A stretch of 64,000 bases of DNA from positions 18,979,572-19,043,571 of the forward strand of contig JANCRA010000009.1 in assembly GCA_024362935.1 (NCBI GenBank), written 5' to 3'. The position numbers and the translations under genes are program-made. Below the pieces are notes generated by a model. The model ran no database searches, was not told the origin of the DNA, and was given only the letters and a program-made list of their open reading frames with translations. This document shows positions 50,880 through 62,357 of this stretch, piece by piece (within the stretch, counting starts at the first letter, position 1; every line of letters begins with the position of its first letter). This DNA comes from Setophaga petechia. Lineage: Eukaryota; Chordata; Aves; Passeriformes; Parulidae.

Positions 50880-51310
50880 GTACAGACAGCTTTTCATTAG
50901 CTCCACTCAGCCTCTCAGCCTGCCCTGGGTGAGCTGGCCATGTTCCAGCAGCAAGGTGGCTGTGTTAGCATCGTGCTGTGCCTGAACAAATATTTTCTGC
51001 TCCTCGGCAGGGTGCTTCAGCTGAGGCAGAGCACTGCTGGGGCAGCCCTGCGATTTCTGGGGCTGGCTGGTTTGTGATCTGCCCAACACAGACAGTCCTG
51101 AGAAGCTGTGCAAAGCTCCCCTGGGGTATCCAGGGGCAGGAATCTGCAAGCTGAGTGGGGAGCTTCATGAGGCAGCAGTTCTCAGTATTTTTAGACTGAT
51201 CACTTTTGTTGTCCTTTGCTGTAAAGGCTGGGTCTCCCAATTCCGTCCACACGCACACTTGCCCCATCCCACCACACTCCCTCTAGGCTTTGGTGGCTCC
51301 CATGCAGCAA
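50880..51310. other. GC-rich block, unrecognised
   Basis: About 430 bp of GC-rich sequence (CTCAGCCTGCCCTGGGTGAG to TCCCACCACACTCCCTCTAG). The minus strand has two overlapping ORFs of 80 and 100 codons in different frames and no domain I recognise. No CR1 signature is visible. It may be a repeat of unknown family. Confidence 0.4.
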
Positions 51311-52360
51311 TGGGGAGCAGCAACTTGCTTAAATGCATTCTTCAATTTGTGCTAGAAAAGTCAAGGCAATAGAGAATGACTGTGCTTTGGTTTCAAAATA
51401 TCACCTTCAACTTTTATTTTTCATTTTCTTTACTACCATATCAAGGAAAAGTCAGTTAGATGTAGTGAAGAAAATTGAAGCTAAACAGAATATTTAATGT
51501 GCACAGAAATGTGAATATTCACTACATCTGACTGTTCCTTCTCACACTTTGTCCTATTTATAGCTAAATCAAAGGCATTTTAATGTTTTCATTTGCTTGT
51601 CATTTCTTGATGTGTTGTAAAATAAGTACTTTGTGGAAAATGACACCCTTAACCTGAGGCTACTAAACCAGGCCAATGCATTCTTCCCAAATTCATTAAT
51701 GCAGCGTGTAAGAGACAAGGAGACTGTCTTTTACTGGTACTTCTCAAATATGCTACTTACAGCAGGTTATGGATGAAAGGTCTCTTAATGATGTGGTGGA
51801 TTATGCTGAACACTCTAAAAGAAATTCAACCTTTTTAAGAAATGCAGAGAAAATACAGTTTTAAAGGCCTGGTGCAGTTCTCACTAAAATCAGCTTGATA
51901 TATTTACAATGACTTCAGTGAGAGGTAGAATGGGTTTTTCTTATTATAACTAACTTAAGAATTATTGGACTGGGAAAAGAAGAAATTTCTTCTCCTCATG
52001 TTCTGAAAATTTATACTGCATCAGGAGAGCAGAATTGATTAATCCCAATATCAAATTCTAATGATAGAGTCTTTTATCAAAGCTGCAAAAGTACTTGATA
52101 TATGGGGTTATAAAAATCAAAGCAAAGTAAAAATACCAACAGAGGACTCCAATTCTCATCAGCTTCCTTGGTGTGGTGCTGGCAGGAATTTCGAGCAGAT
52201 TTATATACTTAAGATGAATTAGGGAAAGAGTCAAATTCTGTAAGTCCTAAAGTTGGAAAATTCTGCAGGCTAGCTAGTGCATGAGCTAAGAGATCTTTTA
52301 ATCACAGGAATTTTAAAATACCTAGGTTGGTGGTGAAATGTGATATCTCCTAATGGTTGC

Positions 52361-52373
52361 TATATATATATAT
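52361..52373. repeat. (TA)6 tract
   Basis: Six TA units plus one base. Short simple repeat. Confidence 0.85.
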
Positions 52374-53161
52374 CTGTTCTCACAGATCAAAGGGGAATGC
52401 TGCTTCTGTTGCTCCTTGCCTACTGTTTTCATGAATAAACATATGCACTTATTTAACCATTTCACTGCTTTTTGCGAAGAACCAATTTCCACAAAGAAAC
52501 AAGTGAGCCTGAATCTGAGAAAGAAAAGCACTTAGCAAGAAATATCACAGAAGTAAGAGTACTTCCTGCTTGTAGGACATCTCAGGCAGCTGGGACAGAT
52601 CTCGTTCAGAGGAGAAGCTCTTGATAGGAGGTGTAGAGTACCAGGGGAAGGATTAGGTGAAAGACTGATTCATGCACCCGCACAAATCTTGGGCCGAAGA
52701 CAGTAAGAACTAACTCAGAAAGTAACAACACTGTGGAAAATGGCAACATCCACACTCCCTTCAGTGTACTGACACATTCCTCCATAATTTTGCTTGGTTG
52801 ACATTGATAGAAATAAATAAAAAATATCTGTCTTTAACAAGCTGACACATAATATTTGTCAGTTATAAAGGTTTTCACAGGCATGAGGTAATTAGAGATT
52901 TGATTTTGTAAATATATATAACATTTATTTATTTTTTTAACCAGATATTTAACAAAAATTAATTGGAAATTAATATCTTTCATAGAGAATAATAAATATG
53001 GGAAATTTCCCTTCTACTTTGATTGATCTGTTGTAATTAAACTGTGGTGGGATCATAAGTACAAAAATGCATTTTGCTTTGGTTGAAATGTGAAATTAAT
53101 GCAAGTGTGTGGCTTGGAGCATGTTATTGCTACCACCATTTTCACAGTTCACAGATATTTG

Positions 53162-53335
53162 TTGCCCAGAATGACTGTGGATGCTCTGGCCCTGGAATTC
53201 CCCAAGGCCAGGCTGGAAGGGGCCCTGAATAAGATGGTCTGGAGGAAGATGTCCCTGCCTGTGATGGGGGTTGGAGCTTGATCATCTTTACTGCCCCTTC
53301 CGGCCTAAGCTATTCTAGAATTCTGTAATTCTAAA
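53162..53335 (+). mobile_element. CR1 LINE 3'-end fragment
   Basis: Sense CR1 3' end from TTGCCCAGAATGACTGTGGA then TGC, through AAGGCCAGGCTGGAAGGGGC, GGAAGATGTCCCTGCCTGTG and GGGGGTTGGAGCTTGATCAT, to the terminus TTCTAGAATTCTGTAATTCT. Confidence 0.9.
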
Positions 53336-53597
53336 CAAATGAGCGTGTCTCTGAAAATTGTTTCCACTCCTCTGCTCCTGACCAAAGCAGACTTTTCAAA
53401 CACTAATACTGCATATTTTTAACTCTGAGTTGTTGGAGTAAGATGGGCAGCTGAATATCTGCACAGAGTATCCTGGCTTTTAATAGAGAGACATGTATTG
53501 TTGAAATGTAAAACTCTAGCATGCTAATCAAGGTGTGTGCAACCTGAAAACAATTTAGGGAATTAAATAGATTTTGCAGCAAAATGAAAACCACAAA

Positions 53598-53715
53598 ATC
53601 ATAGAATATCTTGAGTTGAAAGGGACCCATGAGGTTCCTCAAGTCCTACTCCTTCCTTCTCACAGGACTACCTAAAACTAAACCATATGGCCAAGACCAT
53701 TGTCCAGATGCTAAC
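53598..53715 (-). mobile_element. CR1 LINE 3'-end fragment
   Basis: The + strand begins AATCATAGAATATCTTGAGT then TGAAAGGGACCCATGAGG, the reverse complement of a CR1 terminus. It runs to CATATGGCCAAGACCATTGT then CCAGATG, where the similarity ends. Confidence 0.88.
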
Positions 53716-53739
53716 TGGTTGATAGGTGTTTCAGGTAAA

Positions 53740-54125
53740 ATGTTTTCTGGATGCTCTCAGGGTACTGCAGGGGCCAGGGCTCCTGAGTGCCAGGAGCTGT
53801 GGGAGTCTGCAGGGTGGAGGGGCAGCCCTTGGCAGCCAGGACGTGTCCCAGGCATCCAGACTGGGAATGTAGGGGCAGCCCAGCACCAGCACTGGGGCGT
53901 CCCTGGGGTTGGCAATGGGGAAAGACTGATACTGGCCTGGAACTCGGGCCCTTAGATGGGCCCATGGCCAGGGAGGGCGGGGCAGGGCTGTGAGAGCATG
54001 GCTGAGGCAGGACTGACAGCCCAGGGGGCTGATGTGGGGTGCAGGGCTCTGGCAGGGCCAGGGGTGTCCTGGGAAGCTGGACAGGGACTGTCAGGCCAAT
54101 GGTGCCTTTGGGACTCACACAGGTT
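53740..54125. other. GC-rich block adjoining a CR1 fragment
   Basis: About 385 bp, the most GC-rich sequence in the window. It is rich in CAGGG/GGGGCAG words and bounded by AT-rich DNA. ORFs of 61 to 135 codons occur in several frames on both strands, as expected from a GC-rich stretch with few stops. I see no CR1 motifs and only a few CpG. The origin is unknown. Confidence 0.45.
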
Positions 54126-56052
54126 GCATTTAAGTATATGAAGTTATTTATTCATGGGAAAAAAATCAATCTGTTCTCAGTGTGTTGATGTTCAAAGGGA
54201 TTTTGAAATTCTCTTAGGAACGCTGGTGAGTTTCTTCTTGTGGTGTTGCCCATGCCATGTTCTGCCTGTCTGCCTTGTTGAGTTCACCCCCTCCTCTGCT
54301 TGAGAGCATCTGCAAGGAAAGCTGACCAAGGAGCACATAGGGTTGAATTCTGAATCTTTGCTGTCTTGTGAAGATAGATATTCCTTTGACGGAATTCTTT
54401 TCCCATTGTTTGTATTCCACAAGGCTAGATTTATCTTGCACTTATCCATGTAGCAGTCAGGAGTATCTTCTTAAAAGCAATTTCTGTGTCTTGAAGCAGG
54501 AAAAGATAAACTGTAAATCGTCTTGACCTGTTTCAGGTGGAATCCACTGTTGCCTTTTCTTTATCTGGTTGGTTTGGCAGACCAATGTGTTAAGGATAGA
54601 GTCATCTCCTTTACCTTTTCTCCTTTTCCCCTTTCACATGTCCTTACAGGTGGCTCCATGCTTTTGATATGTCATGCATACCTATGCTTCTTGTGGAGCA
54701 GATCCTATCTAACCCTAACTGGTTTGCTTTTAATCTGCCACACTTACTCTTTTCATACCAAGAAATTATTTTAGAGGTCCAAGTTTACAACTGAAAGATA
54801 TGAATGTTTCTCACATGATCACTTTCTCTCTCTTTTACGTTATAGAAAATGAATGTATTCCCACCAAAATTTTGGATTTCCTAAATGTACAATATTTTGC
54901 TGCCAGTCTGGGTTTATGAGGTATCTGTGACATACAGAAAATCTAACATTTGGTCACTTTGCTCTGAAGGCTGTTGCATGTTATGAAACACTCCAGGGTT
55001 TGCTATAAATAGCGAGAAATTTTTAACAGTCACTTTGCTGCTGTGTGGAATAATATTCTTTTGACAATGCAGTGAGCTGGAAATACAAACTTGTAAGCAA
55101 ATGCTGAGAGTTGCAATTTCACAAGAAGCTAAGCACATCCTGAGTTGTGCTGAGCAAACCTTATCTAGCTTATTCAATTGTATCAGGCATTGACTGAAAA
55201 GTTATTTTTCATTTCTATGGAGATGATATGTATTTCTCTTAGATTGCTTTTTAAATAAAACATGGGTGTAATGGAAGATGGTATTTTGTTATTTTTGTCT
55301 ACAGAAAAATAGCAAATCAGGGTTTCATTAGAATAAGATTTTTTTCTTATTTTCATGAATCTTTCTCCACAGCTAGTGGAGCAGGAGTATTGGAGAGGTT
55401 TTAATAGCTGTTTCTTTTTCTATCTTAAGGGTCAAAGTCATGCTTTGCCTATCAGGTGGTCAGCCAGCCACAGAGCAGCACTAATTTTACAGGCTTACCA
55501 AGTCTTCATTTTATTGAATTGAATTTTGGAGCATTTAAAATAGAAATTTGTTAGACCAATAGAGAACTCGTGTTTCCCTTAATGTGCTTAACATATTGGC
55601 ATTTAGGTATCTTTCAATGCACAGCAGTACATTCACTCCTATGAATTAAGTTTATTCTGATAGCAGGTAGACTCAACCAGTATGGGCATGTATGTCCAAG
55701 CCTTGTGCTCCCTTCACAGCAGAGAAATGTAGGTATGTCTACACATGGGGCATGACTCATTTGACCATGACTTAGATGTCTCATGGAGATCATACAACTT
55801 TTATTCTAGAAGCACTTGTTTCTGTTGTTGCCTGTAGAAAGAGTCATAAACCGACTGAAGCAATGAGTTCCACACTGACACTACATTAATTATCCCAGAA
55901 TTAACTTGTGTAGTTTTTGTTTGAATACAAAATGATACCCTACTGTGTCTCCCCTTCCTGTTTCCACCTAAATTTCTGTTAAGTCACTGGTTCATTCCTC
56001 TGCTTTCCAGACAGATTGATCACCTTTGACAGGTCTCACAAATCAAATGCAC

Positions 56053-56088
56053 AATCCAACTCCTCACCATAATCCAACTTCTCACCAA
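56053..56088. repeat. 18-bp tandem duplication
   Basis: AATCCAACTCCTCACCAT is followed directly by AATCCAACTTCTCACCAA. Two copies with two differences. Confidence 0.85.
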
Positions 56089-56179
56089 TGATGTTTCCTT
56101 TCTCACTCTCCCTATGAATACAAGAACATCCCATATTAAACTGTTTTTTTCCAATTTGAGTCTTTTACTTTTTGTTCAT

Positions 56180-56860
56180 TTCATAGACCGAGGTTGGAAG
56201 GAACCTCTGGAGGTCATCTGGTTCAACCCTCTGCTCAAGCAGAGTCACCTAGAGTCAGTTTCCCAGGACCACATCCATGTGGCTTTTGAGTATCTTCAAG
56301 GTTGCAAACTCCACAATCTCTGCAGGCAACCTGTAGCACTGCTTGGTGTATAAAACAAGTGTTCTGTGCTATTCAGAGGGAGCCTCTTTTGGCTAGTTTA
56401 TGTCTATGGCCTCTGGTCCTGGGCACCACTGGAAAGAATCTTGCTCTGTCATCCCTGATCCCTTCAGGTACTTATGTACGTGGATAAGATCATCCTGAGC
56501 CTTCTCATCTCTAGGTTAAACAGTACCAGCTCTCTCAGCCTTTCTTCAGAGGGAAGAATGTCCCAGGTTCCTATCATCTTTGTTGACCTTTTCTGGATTC
56601 TGTCCAGCATGTCCATGTGTTTCCTGTACTGTGGATCCCAGAACTGGACACAGGAGTCCAGGTGTGGCCTCACCAGTTCTGAGCAGAAGGGAAGGATCAC
56701 TTCCCTCCACCAGCTGCAACACTCCCCCTTCCAGAGCCCAGGGTACTTCTAGTCTTTGATGGACCATGTTCAATTTGGTGTCCACCAGGATCACCAGGGC
56801 CTTTCCTTCAAAGCTTTTGCCACAGGATTTGTGTTTTATCTCCTTACATTGGCACAAAGT
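56180..56860 (-). mobile_element. CR1 LINE copy, longest in the window, with ORF2 remnant
   Basis: About 680 bp of antisense CR1. The 3' side (+ strand from 56180) reads TTCATAGACCGAGGTTGGAA then GGAACCTCTGGAGGTCATCTGG, and continues through GGACCACATCCATGTGGCTT and CTGAGCCTTCTCATCTCTAG. On the minus strand 56464-56700 encodes the C-terminal end of the CR1 reverse-transcriptase ORF, recognisable as LVRPHLDSCVQFWDPQYRKH, then EERLRELVLFNLEMRRLR. Frames are broken elsewhere, so this is a dead 5'-truncated copy. Confidence 0.9.
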
Positions 56861-59800
56861 ATTTTTTTCATATGCCCACACTCAGATTTTTCTTCTCTGG
56901 GGCAAACCATCAAATGTTTTCAAATTTTTTTTGTAGGCCATATTTTTTAGACCTTCCATTGCCATCATTGCTTTTCACCATACTCTCCAATCTATCCACC
57001 TTTTTGTTATATTTTAAAAGGGACAGATTTGTCCTTCTGGGGTCTGAAAATTGGTGGTCACAGTATAAGGATTACTTCCGGTGTTTTGCAAGCTGTATTT
57101 TTTGTTTACGTAGTCCTGTATAGTGTTTTCTTTCTAAATGACAGCATGCCATGTTGGCTTACATTCATTTGTTCTACTCCGGGCACTCTGGCCATCTTCT
57201 TAGGAAAAGTTAACCTGCCTGTGCTTTTTTCATTTGATTATTTCTATCTAAATATATTTATTGCCCTTATTTTGAATTCCAGCTTTAGCCCATTTTTCCA
57301 ATTTAAGACCTTTTTCTTTTTATTTCAGCATTGTCTGTCATACTTTCAGCCCTTCTAGACGTGTCATGGAAACATAGCAAGAAAGTAATTGCATTTTTTT
57401 CTGCAAGTGTACTGTTGTAACTGTAGTGTTTTTTTGCATTTCTTTCTGCAAGAGTACTGTTGTAACTGTACTGTTTTGTCCAGTGTTCACAAAATCCCCT
57501 AAGCGTCTAACTCCTCAAATGTTATGAAATACCTTGCTGTAAATGTTCCTGAGGCACTGCCATGTATCCTATAGGATATTCAGAGAAGTCCAGTTGTTTT
57601 AAAATTTAGGTTAGCAGCTGGACCTCCTTTCTGAAAGTCATCCTAAACTCTTTGTACCTGGAAATTATGATGGTGATGGTGTTCAGATTCGAGCTGATTT
57701 TGCCCCAGTCTGTCCATCCTCTAAAAAACTATGAGCCTGATAAAGAAGCAGCTTTGTTTTCTCTTACTGAACTTTTCCATTGTATAAAATCAAGCATGGA
57801 TGTGCAACCGTGTATGAAAATGTGGCCTAGCACTGCAAGTTTCTAACCTAATCCCAATTAATAAAACTAAAAACAAAAAAGAAGACTATAATCACAGTTT
57901 GGGAGGGTTTCTGCACTGATCAAAATCAAAGGAGCAGCTCCATTGAAATTTGTGGATTGCAGAGGCTGCAGAAAAGGTCTGGCCAATTAGAAGGAAAATC
58001 CTTTTTAATCCCCCTGTTATTTCTCAGGGATACCATCCTGTATTTCCTTAATCTTTTTGAGGACATGTGTACACCTTCTCTCAATCACTATTCCGAAATG
58101 CACATCTTTGTACGGAGTAGTGTCATCCCTCAGTGCAACCAGTGAAACTTTTCCCTGTGTTTTTCCTTAAAGATTAGGCAGTGGATTTGGCATTTGATTC
58201 ATAAGCTTTTTGGTCCTAGGGTGGCTTGCATCCAGAGTATGCTGAGGGTTGGATATTGTGTACCTAATGAAGGAGCTCAGTGGGATTCTCTCCATGTTCC
58301 CAAAAAGCAGCTTTAGAATCTGTCAGTATTTCTGAGCTGGGTCTTTGGGGAGAGACACTGAAAGATTTCCCTGGAATTAGGACCCATTTGCTCCCTTTCT
58401 TTCCGTGATAGGGTTTTTGTTTTTCATCCCAGAGCTACTTAGGCTGCACTGTCATTTCACTGCAACATAAGACTGCAAAATATGATATATATATATAATT
58501 GCTCTTTTCAAAACATTCTCTCGCACCGCTGTAAATCAGGAGAATGTCCTCTGAAAATGGTAGAATTAGTCTCATTTTATTCAGCGAGAATAAAATTAAA
58601 GAGACAATAAGGCAATGAAATGTAGCAGTAATGAAATAAAACTGATGACAGAAATGTTTCTATCTTTCCCTGCTTACAAGGAAGATGGATGATGCCATCC
58701 TGCTTGCCTGTAGGCTTATGGTCCAGGTGTAAAGCTGTCCAGCTTTGGGGAGGTGCCCAGAAGTGTGATTTACTATGCCAAGCTTCAGGCAAACCTGATA
58801 CCCTGTAACATCAGCTATATTTTTAGATAAAAAAGAATATAAGAAGCATGAGAAATCAAAGAGAAGAGATGGAGGTCGTGCTGGATCACAGTTGCAGACT
58901 GAAGTCTGCTAGAAAGTGTCTGAATCATATCTGAAACTTCTTTGGAAAGGAAAGGGCTTTGCAAAAGCTGATAAGAGTGATGCAGTCTTAACTCTTCTCT
59001 ACTGTTGTTCTTTACAAGACCTTAGTGTTTTGCCCCAGGAAATCTGGGGCAGTTTTTTTTCTGCTGTCCTGTTCCCTGATTTGGCAACTTGAGGAGACTG
59101 GCAGGCCATTTTCTAAAACATCCATCAGTCATCAAGAGAGAGCAGGATGACAAAGTCACCAATGTAACATAAAAGAAGTGATAGGAAACATCAACAATTC
59201 CTGTTAAACAGAACACGTGATAACTTAGGGGATAAAGCTGAAATATCACTGAACCTTTGACAGTTTTAGGAAGCTAATCAGTTTTGTACGGAGAATATCT
59301 TTGCAGAAATTTCTCAGAATGCTCTGGAAACAACCTTGTTGAAGCAGGAGGCAGCTCACTTGGTTATTATTAGTTAGGCATTTTACAGGATGGTCTGTCT
59401 TTTATTGCTTTTCACACATAAGTCTCCAAGTGTCTTACAGGGTGGTCAATAGCATTGTTCCTGCTGTGCTGAAAGGCCACATAAGAAGTCAGGATTGATA
59501 ATTTGCCTGAGGCTACCCAGAAGCAGAGCAGAGGACTCCAGAGTGCCTATTTAGTACATTATTTACACAGTCAGTGTTTCCTGAGAAAAGTCCACCCGGG
59601 GAAGGTTGGCACAATATATTAACAGAGACAGTGATCACATCAAAGAGTTTAACACCTCAAATTGACAGAGGCGAAGTGGGAGCACAGGGGGATGCATTGA
59701 TTTTCTTCTAGTCTCACAGCAGGTTAACAGGAGAAACACACCTCCAAGCCAGGTGCCTTGCCTTGCTGACATGCAGCTCAAGCCCAGGCTAGGCAGGCTC

Positions 59801-61871
59801 AGCCAGGATCTGTGGTCACACTCTCTCTATGCTCCTGAGCTGAAAACACCTTGTTTTCACCTGGAGATTGAAGAGGCAAGTGAGGAAGTGATGGAAGAGG
59901 CAATATGAGACACTTTTATTTTGCACAAGAGTGAAAATCTACAAACAGAAAATTCTCCGGCACAGGGGAACAAAATAGGAAGAGAATTTAGAAATGTTGT
60001 ACCATGTTTTTCATATTTGGCAACTTGTACTTCGGAGTTAAAACAATTTTGCATGTGCCCTTTTGAAAGCATGAGGCTGCATGCATGCAGAAAGCATCCT
60101 ATTTCCCAGGGAGCCATGTTTCAAAAGCAGAAAAAGAACACTTAGCCATGGAGCATTAAATCAGCTCATGTAGTTTGCTGACTAGCTTTCTCACTGAGAT
60201 GAATGTCCCAGAGTGAAGCTGAGGAAGCAAGCCTTAGGAATGTAAATATTAGTAGGTGTGCAGGAAAATAAATTAGAAAATTTGACAATTTTAATGACTT
60301 GCATTTATTATTTTCACTTGCTGAGTTCCCTGGCTGACATCAGGAGCTGAATGTTAGGTTGCTAGCAGAGAAGGCAGAGGGCAATAGGGACAGTATAGGC
60401 TCAATTCCCATGTTGCCATAGAGTTTACAATGGCAGCATTATGTAAAAAAGTATTATGTAAACCTTATGTAAAAACAACTGATAGAAAGAGGTGCTTTCT
60501 TAAATCTCTCCCAGACATGGAAGTACCATGTAGGATTACCTGTCACCTCAGCAGGAGCTTTCAGACCACTGGACACTTAAATCACATCATTATTACAGAC
60601 ACCTCTGGATTCCCTGATGGAGTTTTTTCTATTTTGCTTGGTAGGATTATGGATGGAAGGAGGATTAAATGATAAATGAATAATGTGACAGCAAGCAAAT
60701 GGCTACATGATGAAAGAAATGGTGACTGGAGGAGGCCTTTTCATTTTAAGATATTATGTGGAATAGAAAACACAGGTACAAGGATTATGATGCCTAACAC
60801 TGCTTAGGTGCACAAGGTTTGTGTGTTGTGCCTGTATTGATTGTGAGATCCTCAGGGTAAGGTCTGTGGGTATTTCTAGATCACCTAGCACAGTACTGCC
60901 CTGGTCTTTGTGCAGTCCTGGAATGGAAACATTAATGGGGTTGTTTTTCACGACAGAGGCTATGGCAAGCTGTGTTTACAAAAAGATACAGTTAGTCTGA
61001 TTTAATTCAGTTTTCAGTGTCCATTTCAGTCTGGCAGTTTTGTGCTTGACTGCCATCATAGAGCAAGAGGTAACAATCCATGGCCTCAGTGATATCCACC
61101 CTTGGACAGTGCTCAAAACATCTAGACATCTAACAGGCTAATGCAAAAGCTATAAACCAGTGTGATGAACCGCCTGATGCTCCTTCCCTACTCTACCTTC
61201 CACTATCCCACAAATACAAATTGGATGAAGCTCTGTTACCAGGAAATCTGTAGATTCTAACTGAGTGTCAGCCTTCCACTCTGCTGCATGTATGAGAAGG
61301 AAAACAGGAAACAGGAGGACTAGTACGATATTTTCATGCCATTTGTTATTTTATAGAGCTGTTTTTCACATCTATTTTTATTTGATTCCTCTATAAAATG
61401 GCCACAATTGACTTGTATTAGATATTTTGCTGAAAAAGAACAGAAGGCACTTCATTTCACTAACCTGCTTTCAGACAGTTGCAATTTCTCTTCCCTTTTT
61501 TGCTTTTTGTAATTTATAGCTAAGTAACAGAGAAAGAACAACTCAGAAATTTGCTTTTAAGTCCAGGTACATCTAGGAGCATTATTTAGACGGCACTCTG
61601 AGAATACATATTATTGCTTTCTTATTTAATTGGGTACAAACAAAATCCAGCATCTGGTTTGGGAATACTTTTGTGTCAATTTAGGTTATTTTCTGACTCA
61701 ATTTGGTGAGCAGACTGTGAGTCTCATTACTTGAGTAGGTGAGTGCAAAAGGCTTCTGTATAAAAGGCTACAGTTAATTGTTTTAGCTGAAGAGATGGAG
61801 AAAGTAGAATGAGGATCCACATCTATAAGTTGATTTTCCCCCTTGTCCAAACTCTTACTTTTGTTTTACAG
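56861..61871 (+). other. GUCY1A2: Last part of the 48-kb intron, up to exon D
   Basis: AT-rich intron sequence, with a short TA-rich tract near 58483-58496 and a 14-bp palindrome CTGCATGCATGCAG at 60077-60090. I see no exon or RNA gene. It ends with the exon D acceptor TTGTTTTACAG. Confidence 0.75.
57391..57480. repeat. 45-bp tandem duplication
   Basis: Two adjacent 45-bp units (57391-57435 and 57436-57480), each starting GCATTT and containing ACTGTTGTAACTGTA. They differ at about five positions. Confidence 0.9.
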
Positions 61872-62357
61872 GTGATGGAAATTAAAGGACAAATGATTCA
61901 TGTGCCAGAATCAAACTCAATATTGTTTCTGGGTTCCCCCTGTGTGGACAAGCTGGATGAGCTGATGGGCCGAGGCCTCCATCTTTCGGACATACCTATC
62001 CATGATGCTACTCGTGATGTCATTCTGGTTGGGGAGCAAGCAAAGGCACAGGATGGCTTGAAAAAACGAATGGATAAGCTGAAGGCAACGCTAGAATGTA
62101 CACACCAAGCCCTGGAAGAGGAGAAAAAGAAGACAGTAGATCTCCTTATTTCTATTTTCCCTGAAGAGGTGGCTCAGCAGTTGTGGCAGGGGCAGCAGGT
62201 TCAGGCCAGGAAGTTTGATGATGTCACCATGCTCTTCTCGGACATTGTTGGCTTCACTGCCATCTGTGCCCAGTGCACGCCCATGCAGGTCATCAGCATG
62301 CTCAACGAGCTCTACACGCGCTTCGACCACCAGTGTGGATTCCTTGACATCTACAAG
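61872..62357 (+). CDS. GUCY1A2: GUCY1A2 exon D (probably exon 5): PAS end, coiled coil, start of cyclase domain
   Basis: This exon has 486 bp, 162 codons and both ends phase 0 (acceptor TTTTACAG, donor GTAACA). Residues 1-50 ([20 protein letters not shown], then [15 protein letters not shown]) finish the PAS domain. Residues 55-95 ([12 protein letters not shown], then [14 protein letters not shown]) are the signalling-helix coiled coil. From about 98 the class III nucleotide cyclase domain begins, with [20 protein letters not shown]; Asp124 (codon 62241-62243) is the first of the two metal-binding Asp residues. The exon stops at GFLDIYK, just before the second Asp segment, which must lie on the next exon beyond the window. 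The ATG at 61809 is intronic and not a start. Two residues differ from mammalian alpha-2 as I remember it: Cys76 for Arg and Ile93 for Tyr. Confidence 0.98.

Larger units (their letters stand above)
13745..61871 (+). other. GUCY1A2: GUCY1A2 48.1-kb intron
   Basis: The intron is phase 0, from donor GTAAGA to acceptor TTTTACAG, and it interrupts the coding of the PAS domain. It contains CR1 fragments, GC-rich blocks, microsatellites and two exon-like segments, each listed separately. The long stretches 25017-40839 and 42170-50879 are AT-rich and hold no gene, RNA or repeat I recognise beyond the small tandem repeats listed. Confidence 0.9.

Noticed and set aside
53711..54118. A 135-codon minus-strand ORF, Pro/Ser-rich
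   Set aside because: It lies in GC-rich sequence with few stops in any frame; several other frames are open too. No start context, domain or splice structure supports a gene.
61809..61871. ATG at 61809 in frame with exon D, a possible internal start
   Set aside because: The 21 codons before 61872 are a T-rich splice acceptor region ending TTTTACAG. The mammalian protein matches only from VMEIKG onward.
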